DNA from: a virus
IMG/VR virus record: IMGVR_UViG_3300021373_001135
Span: 1-29,094 of that record
Strand: one strand, 5' to 3'
DNA length: 29,094 bases
Within the stretch, counting starts at the first letter, position 1; each line of letters begins with the position of its first letter. This document shows, piece by piece, positions 1-7,129 of the stretch. The notes under the pieces are model-generated. The model saw only the letters and a program-made list of their open reading frames with translations, was not told the origin of the DNA and searched no databases. A program made the translations under genes and the position numbers.

Positions 1-34
1 CAACAACACCTACTTCTTTTACTTTAATTTCCAT
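1..34 (-). CDS. Unidentified gene, cut by the left edge of the window
   Basis: An ATG at 32-34 opens a frame that runs off the window after 11 codons, beginning MEIKVKEVGVV. It follows the portal gene in the same direction, with a -7 box 16 nt upstream at 51-58. In tailed phages the gene after the portal is often a protease, scaffold or head protein, but eleven residues cannot decide this and no function is assigned. Confidence 0.55.
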   Translation of the reverse strand, partial: MEIKVKEVGVV

Positions 35-50
35 TTGATTTGATTTTATG

Positions 51-58
51 CAAAATTA
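51..58 (-). promoter_or_regulatory. Candidate Bacteroidota -7 promoter box for the leftmost gene
   Basis: The minus strand reads TAATTTTG, a fit to TAnnTTTG, and ends 16 nt before the ATG of the truncated gene. No clear -33 TTTG partner was found at 19-21 nt upstream. The site lies in the short gap after the portal stop codon, so it could restart transcription towards the next head genes. Confidence 0.45.
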
Positions 59-79
59 AACAAAAAATAATTATGTTTT

Positions 80-2515
80 TTACCTAGGTTCAAACTCAGC
101 TAGGTCAAACCCATCTAGACTATCCTCATTAGATTCAAAGCTCATAGGTGGTAAATTATTCTTTCTTTGATTTATTAGTTTTGATTGTTCAGAGTTTTGT
201 TGGCTAATCCTGTCTGACTTAGCTTTTTCTCTTTGGTCTTCCCTGCTTTGAAGCTGCTGTGATTCCATACCTCTAAGCTGCATATTAAGACTAAACTCTT
301 TATCCATTAGCCTTTCTTTTAGCATTGCTTCATTCTTTAACTTTTCTATTTCAAAAGCTACCTCTGCTTGCTTAAGTTGCATTTTAGCTTGAGCTTCTGC
401 TTGCATTTTTTGCATAGATGTTTGAGCAGCTAACTGCTGAGACTGCATTTGTTGCTGTGCCTGCATAGCTTGCTGCTGCATAGCCATCTTTTCTTCTTTC
501 TCCTGCTTAGCTTTACGTTTTACTTTCAGTAACTGATTAGCTAACTTAATATTTCTAATCTCACGAATATCAATTGCATCTTCAAGATTTATATCTCCTT
601 TAGATAATGCCATTTGAATATTCTGCTCAAGCATTGATTTCTGCTCTTCATCAGGAGATACTTCAATAAAGATTCCAAAGTCATATAAGTATAACTCATT
701 TATGTCATCCAATATAGATACATTATACTTACCTATCTTGTTAATAAACTCATCTTTAAAATCAGCATACTCTAATACATCACTTACTCTGTAAGATAAA
801 CTTTCAGCTAATGACCTATATACATATAAACTTCCATCTAGTATGTGCCTAGTTGCTGTGTTTGAATTAGCTGCTGCTAGTTTCTGTAGACCAACTAAAG
901 CATTCGGGTCAGGCGTGCTACCATCTCTAGCCTCATTTAGTCCCGTTACATTTCTAATTTGGTTTAGATAATGATTATAGTTACCTATCAGCATTTGTGC
1001 TTTAGATGCACCTGAGTTTGATGTTAGTTGTTGTATTGGTACTCTTGCGTTGTTAAATTCACCATCGCCTGTATAACTTCTACCAATAACACTACCTGTT
1101 TGGAAATATAGCCTCAATGCATCTTCAGGATTATATGCCGCTCCTGTACCTAAATCTACTTCATTCAAACCATCAGCATCAATAAATACACCGTCAGGTA
1201 CAACCTTAGCAATAACTTGCTGTAGTTTTAAATGAGTAATCTGAATCAAGTCAGCAAATGGTATCATACGTCTAACTAAAGACTCTATAACACCTTTATA
1301 CATTCTTGGTGCTACAGCAACATAGTTAGGGAGTGCGTGCTGTGTAGCAGACTTCGGTCTTACCATATTCTCAGCCATCTCCCATTTAAGTATTATGTTA
1401 GTTCCCATAACCATAACACCATTATACCACACATCAATAGTTTTTTCTACTTTTTCAAATGACCCTTCCTCCATCATCTCTTCAGGTGGATTAAATTGGT
1501 CATCTTTTTCTACCATTGATATAGCTCCACTATCTTTAATCTTTTTCTTATATACAACCTTTTTAGTTGTCTTATAATTAAAGTACATTAGAGTGGTAGT
1601 ATCTCTGTAAAATATATCGTTATCGTAATATTGAGCTACATTATAGTAATCATACCAAGATTGCCCATATTTAGATATTTCTTCTAAATCAGAATTTGTT
1701 AATGTAGGGTCTATTTTCTTTAGCTCAATAATAGGTACTGTTTTAATCTCACCCCAATAGAAACAATCTTTGAAGTTAGGGTCTTCGGTGTAACTATAAA
1801 CAATGTTAGCAGGGTCTACATATTCAACCTTTACGCCTGCACCCGGCAAAAATTCAGTCTTAGCTACACCCATACCTAATACAGTAAGGTCATAATCAAT
1901 TCTCTTACGAATATCATCGTAATGGTTTTCGTCAAACATTGTATCAATAGCAGTCTCTTCTGCTATCTCTATTGCAGGCTTGTAATTAAGTTGCATATAC
2001 AATGCTAATTCTTCATCTGTAGATGGGAGTTCTTGTGGGTCTACTGAGAATGGATTTATTCCCATTTGCTCTTGTATATTTTCCAATATAGGCTTAGCAA
2101 GCATTTCACCTTGAATTAATTGTTGAAATCTACTTCTTTTAGATTGAGATAAAGCATCTTGAGAATATGCCTTAACCTTAAACAACCTGTCAGACATTCC
2201 GTTGACAACAATGTCAACGAACTTTGGCAATATAGGAACTGGTGTCCAATCTAGGTTTAAGTATGATAAGTCACCATCTACGGCTAACTCGTTTTTATAT
2301 TTTCCTACAGATTGTTCTCCTCTTGCATATAGTCTTAATCTGTGAAATTCTCCCCATTGGCTGTAAAATCTACATTGTCTCCCGTCCTTCTTGAACCATT
2401 CATATTGAATTGCTTGTCCAATCTGTAAACCAAATTCATCAGTAGCTTTCTCAGCATCTGATACAAATTGACTAGGGAATCCTGTAGATGATATGTTTAT
2501 TTTAACATCGTTCAT
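80..2515 (-). CDS. Portal protein
   Basis: An 811-residue protein identified as the portal, the dodecameric ring at the capsid vertex through which DNA is packaged and to which the tail attaches. The identification rests on size, position (its start overlaps the terminase stop as ATGA) and general resemblance to long portals of Bacteroidota phages; there is no single catalytic motif to cite. The C-terminal part, about residues 670-765, is rich in Gln, Met, Ala and Lys and should form a long coiled coil, followed by a Ser/Asp/Glu-rich tail. Portals of other phages often end in helical barrel or crown extensions, so this could be an elongated barrel. The family call is likely; the role of the coiled coil is inferred. 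Confidence 0.82.
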   Translation of the reverse strand: MNDVKINISSTGFPSQFVSDAEKATDEFGLQIGQAIQYEWFKKDGRQCRFYSQWGEFHRLRLYARGEQSVGKYKNELAVDGDLSYLNLDWTPVPILPKFVDIVVNGMSDRLFKVKAYSQDALSQSKRSRFQQLIQGEMLAKPILENIQEQMGINPFSVDPQELPSTDEELALYMQLNYKPAIEIAEETAIDTMFDENHYDDIRKRIDYDLTVLGMGVAKTEFLPGAGVKVEYVDPANIVYSYTEDPNFKDCFYWGEIKTVPIIELKKIDPTLTNSDLEEISKYGQSWYDYYNVAQYYDNDIFYRDTTTLMYFNYKTTKKVVYKKKIKDSGAISMVEKDDQFNPPEEMMEEGSFEKVEKTIDVWYNGVMVMGTNIILKWEMAENMVRPKSATQHALPNYVAVAPRMYKGVIESLVRRMIPFADLIQITHLKLQQVIAKVVPDGVFIDADGLNEVDLGTGAAYNPEDALRLYFQTGSVIGRSYTGDGEFNNARVPIQQLTSNSGASKAQMLIGNYNHYLNQIRNVTGLNEARDGSTPDPNALVGLQKLAAANSNTATRHILDGSLYVYRSLAESLSYRVSDVLEYADFKDEFINKIGKYNVSILDDINELYLYDFGIFIEVSPDEEQKSMLEQNIQMALSKGDINLEDAIDIREIRNIKLANQLLKVKRKAKQEKEEKMAMQQQAMQAQQQMQSQQLAAQTSMQKMQAEAQAKMQLKQAEVAFEIEKLKNEAMLKERLMDKEFSLNMQLRGMESQQLQSREDQREKAKSDRISQQNSEQSKLINQRKNNLPPMSFESNEDSLDGFDLAEFEPR

Positions 2516-4758
2516 CTAATAATTTCGCTAATATTTCCTTTATTGCTATACTTTGCAAAGTTAATCTTTATTTTTGATTGTTTTTTCTCTGCTACATATA
2601 GATGCTTCTGTGTAGCCATTATAGCTAGCCCTGAACTTATCGAAGCATCAAACTTAGTTCTATTTGTTATATCAAACTTAGCCCAATCCTCAAGTGTTCT
2701 AGTAAACGGCATAGAGCCTATATCTTCTGAATCTCTATATGTACCTTCTACATCAAACCCTACATACTTCTCTATATATGACTCAATAGCTGCTGCGTGT
2801 GCTTGCTTAACATCCTCGCTACTATTAGGTATTCCTCCAAGTTCACGTTCTGTTTTTGATAACTTATTGTATGACTTATCAGGTCTATTCATACAGAATC
2901 CTCTATATCCTCTATTTTTAAAATGATATAGGAGTCGTGGTTTGTTGTTCTCTATAAGTATTGGCATACCATAAAAAACGCAAGCCATCAACACCTCTTC
3001 AAAGAATATCTCTGCTGTTTGTGGTCTAGCTATATATTCTAAGAAAAACTCATTACTTGGTGCTTCATCCATATTGAACATTGTTACTCCGTGTAATGCA
3101 CCATTAGAGCCTCCTCCACCTACAGTACCTGATATATCATACGAGTCACAACCAAATGCACCTATGTGGTCATTGCCGGGATACTTAATTCCATTCCTGT
3201 CAATCACCCTATTCTGCAAGTTCTTATTAGGTGTCCAACTTACATTAAACCTACCACGTTTATCAGGACTAAATACAACCTCACTATCCTTAACACCATT
3301 CTTCCAATGGAAGCTGCCTCTTGTTATATGATGCTCTTTTATTAATGCATCGTTATAATCTATCTGCTGATATATCTTAGTTAGATTAAATATAGACTGC
3401 TTGCTTTCATCCCTAAATGCGTGTGACTCTGTTCGTGGGAACTGACGATAAAATTCATTGAGTGCATCTGCATCGTTCTTTAATGACGATACTTCATTCT
3501 CCCAATAGTCTACAGCACCCTGAGATATCATTTCATTATCTACTCCCAACACAGGTTTAATAGGCTTTCTAAAAACAGGCATTCCAAATCTATCTATAAA
3601 TCCTTCCATATTCCATTCCATTGGAATGAAAAGTGAATACATACCGCTTTTAGTTTGACCATTTGAGTTTCGGTTTAGTACATTAGAATCATTGTATAGC
3701 TTTTTAAAATTATCACCACCCTTGTTAAGTGCGTTAGATGTAGAACCCATCATACACTTACCTATAATCTTACTACCCAGTCGTAAACACGTTTTAGTTA
3801 CTCGCCAATTATTTAGAATATTATTTGGCTTTATCCACTTACCACTTTCATCGTGAACTAGTAATAATAACTTCTCACCATCATAGCTGTTATCATCTGT
3901 GTTCTTCCAATCTATTGTGGTATCCAACCCAAACAACTCATCGTCATTTGTGTCGTACATATTTTTCTTTGTAATCTTGGCAGCAGGTATACGAAACGCA
4001 AGCTCCGTTTTCGGTTTATCCATACCATCCATAATAGGTTTGAAAAAAAATGGCAGTCTACTATTTATAGGTACAACCTTATCAGTAAACATCTTCTTGG
4101 CATCAGAACCTGTTTTAGATAATATGCCAACCCTAGCATCTTTTGCAAGTGTTCCCGTATTCACACATTCAGATGATGACATAAATGAAAAACCTGAACG
4201 TCTAATCTTAAGGTATGTCATACCAAAACTTCTTTTGTCAGCCTTGCAAGCCTCCCAAAATATATACAATATACGATTTGCTTCACGATAGTCAGGATAC
4301 CCGACATCAATAGATGTCCATTGCAGATACATATAATGTGCACCTGTTATATATGTAGGTACACCATTGTTCATAAACCAATGCCCGTACTCTCTTGAAT
4401 CAAACTCAGATTCAATATAATCTACCCACCTGTCTTTAAACTCAGACGGCTTATCGTTCCATTGGAATATAGATTGAATCTTTTGTAAGTCTTTTGGTAT
4501 CTCTTCTCTCTCCCAATACTGCTCCTCTTTCTTACCACTTCTTTTGTATACTTTTTTTGGTGCTAGTGGTAATGCTATAGGCAATCCCTGTATAGAAACT
4601 ATCTCACCTATCTCACCGGTCTTAGATATGATAACCATATCATACTTTTCGTCATACCCATACTTCCACGTTTTTGCCTTGTTCTTATTTTTTAAGACAT
4701 TACTTGGAACGTAATCTTCCAATATGACGTATAAGTTATTTTGACCTTCGTTCTGCAA
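2512..4758 (-). CDS. terL: Terminase large subunit (packaging ATPase/nuclease)
   Basis: A 748-residue protein that should drive ATP-dependent packaging of DNA into the prohead and cut the concatemer. The ATPase part shows a deviant Walker A at residues 184-191 (KIRRSGFS), where the Lys sits at the start of the loop instead of in GK(S/T). A Walker B follows at 297-304 (LLLLVHDE) and a likely coupling motif at 331-342 (GST within it). The C-terminal nuclease fold has an acidic position at D538 (GCDSYD). A comparable early-Lys P-loop is known in lambda gpA. The gene overlaps the preceding small gene by 23 nt and the portal by 4 nt, which suggests translational coupling. The family assignment is secure; the catalytic residues are read by eye. 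Confidence 0.9.
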   Translation of the reverse strand: MQNEGQNNLYVILEDYVPSNVLKNKNKAKTWKYGYDEKYDMVIISKTGEIGEIVSIQGLPIALPLAPKKVYKRSGKKEEQYWEREEIPKDLQKIQSIFQWNDKPSEFKDRWVDYIESEFDSREYGHWFMNNGVPTYITGAHYMYLQWTSIDVGYPDYREANRILYIFWEACKADKRSFGMTYLKIRRSGFSFMSSSECVNTGTLAKDARVGILSKTGSDAKKMFTDKVVPINSRLPFFFKPIMDGMDKPKTELAFRIPAAKITKKNMYDTNDDELFGLDTTIDWKNTDDNSYDGEKLLLLVHDESGKWIKPNNILNNWRVTKTCLRLGSKIIGKCMMGSTSNALNKGGDNFKKLYNDSNVLNRNSNGQTKSGMYSLFIPMEWNMEGFIDRFGMPVFRKPIKPVLGVDNEMISQGAVDYWENEVSSLKNDADALNEFYRQFPRTESHAFRDESKQSIFNLTKIYQQIDYNDALIKEHHITRGSFHWKNGVKDSEVVFSPDKRGRFNVSWTPNKNLQNRVIDRNGIKYPGNDHIGAFGCDSYDISGTVGGGGSNGALHGVTMFNMDEAPSNEFFLEYIARPQTAEIFFEEVLMACVFYGMPILIENNKPRLLYHFKNRGYRGFCMNRPDKSYNKLSKTERELGGIPNSSEDVKQAHAAAIESYIEKYVGFDVEGTYRDSEDIGSMPFTRTLEDWAKFDITNRTKFDASISSGLAIMATQKHLYVAEKKQSKIKINFAKYSNKGNISEIIR

Positions 4759-5017
4759 ATCCTTGTTTTGTATCTATTTTGCTTTTTCCTTTTTCGGCAG
4801 ACTCTAAAGCCTCTCTTTCTAGCTCTATTCTATTTAATATCTCAAATGCATCAAATATTGCTAGTTTCTTTGTAGCTGCTGCGTTTTTTAGTTTATCAGC
4901 AGCTAAGTCATCTTCCGGGTCGTGCTTTATTATATCTTCTTTAGCAACCTTTATTAGTTGCTCAACAGCCCTGTGACCTGCCTGAATAATTTTCTTTTTT
5001 GTTTCCTTTACGTTCAT
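4736..5017 (-). CDS. Putative terminase small subunit
   Basis: A 93-residue, charged, predicted mostly helical protein directly upstream of the large terminase and overlapping it by 23 nt. That is the usual place of the small terminase, which binds the packaging site and hands DNA to the motor. Residues about 20-75 look like two helices (segments VEQLIKVAKEDI and KLAIFDAFEILNRIELE). No canonical helix-turn-helix is obvious, so the call is mainly positional. The start overlaps the preceding stop as ATGA. Alternatively it is another small packaging accessory protein. Confidence 0.5.
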   Translation of the reverse strand: MNVKETKKKIIQAGHRAVEQLIKVAKEDIIKHDPEDDLAADKLKNAAATKKLAIFDAFEILNRIELEREALESAEKGKSKIDTKQGFAERRSK

Positions 5018-5577
5018 AAGCTCATTGTTATTTGATGGTCATACACCCTGTAAAGTTTCTCATCATCAACCGTAAACTCATACTCACTCTCAGGAGTAAA
5101 ACTAACCCTATCCCCAGGCTTTAATCCCATAGATGTAAGATACTCGTTAGGATATCTCATTATACCTATAAGTGGCTCTTCAATACTGTTTTTATATATA
5201 ACAGAATCTTCTTTTTTAATAGGTTCTACAAAACAATATCTATCGTATGCGTTCCAACCATTTTCGTTCTTATACATAAAGAACTGTTCGCTGTCTACAA
5301 AGAATAGGTCATCCTTAAAAAAGCTCCTACCACTTTTTTGCCTACCTTTCATATCATTATAAAACTTAAATACGTTGTGATGTACAAGTAAGGTGTCTCC
5401 TACCTTGACTTCTCCTGTGTAGCCGATTGGAAGCTCGACAACCTCAGCATATCTATTTGAAAACATATGGTCTTCTTCAGATGTGCTAACGACAAGCTCT
5501 AGTCCTGCTATCTCTTTTGTGTTGTCGTATCGTCTTCCTTTTAATGGCTTTACTATAAAGTAAAACGGTGATTTCAT
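5014..5577 (-). CDS. Two-domain GroES-like phage protein
   Basis: A 187-residue protein that seems to contain two copies of a chaperonin-10-like barrel. The first half (about 5-105) has an opening strand FIVKPLKG, a loop-like GLELVVSTSEED that resembles the mobile loop of GroES, and EVKVGDTLLV. The second half (about 113-187) repeats the pattern with CFVEPIKK, GLKPGDRVSF and a closing strand LYRVYDHQITMSL. Ordinary GroES is about 95 residues, so this is double length. It lies directly upstream of the terminase genes with ATGA coupling, which points to a head-assembly role. T4 gp31 is a precedent for a phage co-chaperonin needed for capsid folding. The GroES likeness is my reading of the pattern, not a search result. 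Confidence 0.5.
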   Translation of the reverse strand: MKSPFYFIVKPLKGRRYDNTKEIAGLELVVSTSEEDHMFSNRYAEVVELPIGYTGEVKVGDTLLVHHNVFKFYNDMKGRQKSGRSFFKDDLFFVDSEQFFMYKNENGWNAYDRYCFVEPIKKEDSVIYKNSIEEPLIGIMRYPNEYLTSMGLKPGDRVSFTPESEYEFTVDDEKLYRVYDHQITMSL

Positions 5578-5804
5578 TAAAAGTTTATATTGTATTCAAT
5601 AGATATAGGAATGGTTTCATTAAACTCTTTCCAAACAAATATCTCTTGCCCGGACTGTATCCATATCTCTATTGATTTTTTTTCTTTATTAAATTTAATT
5701 AAATGTATAGTGTGTGTATTATTTAAAACAGATTGACCTGTTATATAATGCATAGCTCCGGATTTATAATCAGGACCAATAGATATTTTCCTGATAATAC
5801 TCAT
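5577..5804 (-). CDS. Small conserved phage protein of unknown function
   Basis: A 75-residue protein with alternating hydrophobic and charged residues that suggest a small beta-rich fold, opening MSIIRKISIGPDYKSGAMHY and ending in SIEYNINF. It has no signal peptide or membrane segment. Both ends use one-base-overlap TAATG junctions with its neighbours, so it is translated as part of the packaging operon. I recall similar proteins next to terminase genes in Bacteroidota phages, but I know of no assigned function. Confidence 0.75.
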   Translation of the reverse strand: MSIIRKISIGPDYKSGAMHYITGQSVLNNTHTIHLIKFNKEKKSIEIWIQSGQEIFVWKEFNETIPISIEYNINF

Positions 5805-6403
5805 TAACCTAGCTTATATATTCTAATATCGGAAGATGGCACGTTAGACCAAGGTCCACTATTTGTGTGAATATATAACCCTCCTGCATCTACGCCTGAG
5901 CTATCTCTCATAATCTCCCAAGTAAGAACATCCCCTGCACTTACCTGTATAGGTAAAGTTAATTCATAAGGAAACATAATACCTGTATTTGAAAGCTCAA
6001 CACCCTTAGTAGGTCCTGTTTGAACACCATTAAGTAATGCTCTAAATAAAGTTACAGTAACTCCACCTGAAGAGCCTTGTCTTTCAAAATTTCCATACCC
6101 ATTAAACAAGTAAAGTCCTGCTTGGTTAAATGTAATGTTACCAAGTGCATCTAACATAACAGGGTCAGAAGCTGCTCCTTGAGCAGCTCCAAATGTTACC
6201 TGTAATGGGGAATCTAAGCCGCTTGGCTCTTGATTTGTGTTATCTATTGAAGATAATACCGAAGTAGAACTAATAGCTTTTAAAGATAAAATACTTGATA
6301 TGGTGAAATTTTTAGTTAAATTTTCATTTTCAATATCAGTTCCAATTAACTTATCGTCTAATGTTGGAGTCTGTATTGATGCGTAAGTACTTATCTGTGC
6401 CAT
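5804..6403 (-). CDS. Tail-fibre-like or receptor-binding protein with a C1q-like domain
   Basis: A 199-residue protein with a short N-terminal module (about 1-40, MAQISTYASI...IGTDIENENLTKNFT) resembling the start of the fibre protein at 17055-17777, which suggests a common virion-docking segment. From about 65 on, the sequence resembles C1q/TNF-type trimeric jelly rolls: ITFNQAGLYLFNGYGNFERQ, a central VTLFRALLNG, LTLPIQVSAGDVLTWEI, then a closing strand IRIYKLG. Such domains occur at tips of phage fibres and can bind carbohydrate or protein receptors. The fold is inferred from the pattern, and the binding target is unknown. Confidence 0.65.
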   Translation of the reverse strand: MAQISTYASIQTPTLDDKLIGTDIENENLTKNFTISSILSLKAISSTSVLSSIDNTNQEPSGLDSPLQVTFGAAQGAASDPVMLDALGNITFNQAGLYLFNGYGNFERQGSSGGVTVTLFRALLNGVQTGPTKGVELSNTGIMFPYELTLPIQVSAGDVLTWEIMRDSSGVDAGGLYIHTNSGPWSNVPSSDIRIYKLG

Positions 6404-6406
6404 AGT

Positions 6407-6646
6407 CTATTCTTCTTTTTTTTCTTCTTTAGATATTTCTCCTGTTTCGATGTTAATCAAAGCATCTGTTCCGTAAGCTTCCATTAAACTTTTCTCTATG
6501 TCAGAGTAAGCTAGTTTAATTTGTTTTACACTTTCTAAAAGATTTTCCTGTGCAATCACAGTTTCTCCTAGTTGCATTTTTGCTTGATTAAATTCTTGAA
6601 CTACTTTTTGTAAATTAGATAATTCTTCTTGCGTTAATTTTTCCAT
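6407..6646 (-). CDS. Small coiled-coil protein
   Basis: A 79-residue protein that is almost entirely predicted helix: regular heptad-like hydrophobics over about residues 3-60 (LTQEELSNLQKVVQEFNQAK and onwards) and an acidic Lys/Glu tail (EISKEEKKEE). There is no signal peptide or membrane span. A -7 promoter box lies 18 nt upstream of the ATG, so this may be the first gene of the transcript carrying the C1q-like fibre, the GroES-like protein, the terminase and the portal. Comparable small coiled coils are common in phage structural operons as fibre or assembly accessories; no function can be assigned here. Confidence 0.75.
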   Translation of the reverse strand: MEKLTQEELSNLQKVVQEFNQAKMQLGETVIAQENLLESVKQIKLAYSDIEKSLMEAYGTDALINIETGEISKEEKKEE

Positions 6647-6664
6647 TTGATTATAATTTTAGTA

Positions 6665-6672
6665 CAAATATA
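6665..6672 (-). promoter_or_regulatory. Candidate -7 promoter box for the packaging operon
   Basis: The minus strand reads TATATTTG, a full fit to TAnnTTTG, in the 32-nt gap before the ATG at 6646 and 18 nt upstream of it. This is one of the few non-coding gaps in the left half, which supports a real promoter. No TTTG was found at the expected -33 spacing. Confidence 0.55.
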
Positions 6673-6678
6673 ATAAAA

Positions 6679-7017
6679 TTACTCAGACTCTCCTATGGTC
6701 AAAGTAACACTTGTTGGATTAATTAGATTATCTATTTCAGACTGAATGCCATCTTCAATACTATCTACCTGCTCCTCACCCATTGCTGACTTAGTCCAAC
6801 TTACTGCCTGTTCGTTAGTTAGTTCATCAAAAGGAATAAAATCCGTTATCTCACTAGTATCCAATACTTGCGTACCAATACTAGTAGCTGAATAAGTAAC
6901 ACCTTCAGAGTCTGAAGTTCCTGTTACAATCCAATGTACATTGTACACTACATCTGTGTAATCTCCATCTTGTGGATAAGCGTCTACTGTTTTACAGTTC
7001 CAATCATAATTTGTCAT
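6679..7017 (-). CDS. Small conserved phage protein near the tail fibres
   Basis: A 112-residue acidic protein. The first half (residues about 2-60) contains beta-type segments such as DVVYNVHWIVTGT and VTYSATSIGTQVL. The second half has FIPFDELTNEQAVSWTKSAM followed by an acidic stretch and a closing NPTSVTLTIGE. I recall the layout (a strand-rich start with VxWxVT, then PFxxLTxEQxxxW, then NPxxVTLxI) from an unnamed family found beside tail genes of many marine phages. The role is unknown; a tail-assembly accessory is possible from context alone. The gene overlaps a 41-codon frame by 14 nt. Confidence 0.75.
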   Translation of the reverse strand: MTNYDWNCKTVDAYPQDGDYTDVVYNVHWIVTGTSDSEGVTYSATSIGTQVLDTSEITDFIPFDELTNEQAVSWTKSAMGEEQVDSIEDGIQSEIDNLINPTSVTLTIGESE

Positions 7018-7129
7018 AATTTTTCTTTTTTATTTTTTTAGCTTTACTAAGTTCTTGCAAAGATATGGGAATTATTTTCTTCCCTTTTGCTTCTATTTTT
7101 TTTCTTAATTCAGGTGTTAGTTTTATCAT
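7004..7129 (-). CDS. Small basic protein of 41 residues
   Basis: A short frame whose ATG overlaps the TGA of the large fibre gene as ATGA, the junction type used throughout this operon. The product begins MIKLTPELRKKIEAKGKKII and is rich in Lys, with no Cys and no membrane span. It ends 14 nt inside the next gene. It could be a real coupled gene, or a spacer that holds the -7 box at 7058-7065. Coupling at the start favours a gene. No function is recognised. Confidence 0.5.
   Translation of the reverse strand: MIKLTPELRKKIEAKGKKIIPISLQELSKAKKIKKKNYDKL
7058..7065 (-). promoter_or_regulatory. Possible internal -7 promoter box
   Basis: The minus strand reads TATCTTTG, a fit to TAnnTTTG, 40 nt upstream of the ATG at 7017. 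It lies inside the short 41-residue frame, so it could be a chance match in AT-rich sequence. If real, it would start a transcript at the small conserved gene after the fibres. Confidence 0.3.

Noticed and set aside
3899-4291. A 130-codon + strand frame inside the large terminase gene
   Set aside because: It is fully inside a clearly identified gene in the opposite direction, has a hydrophobic shadow-type composition and lacks a promoter.
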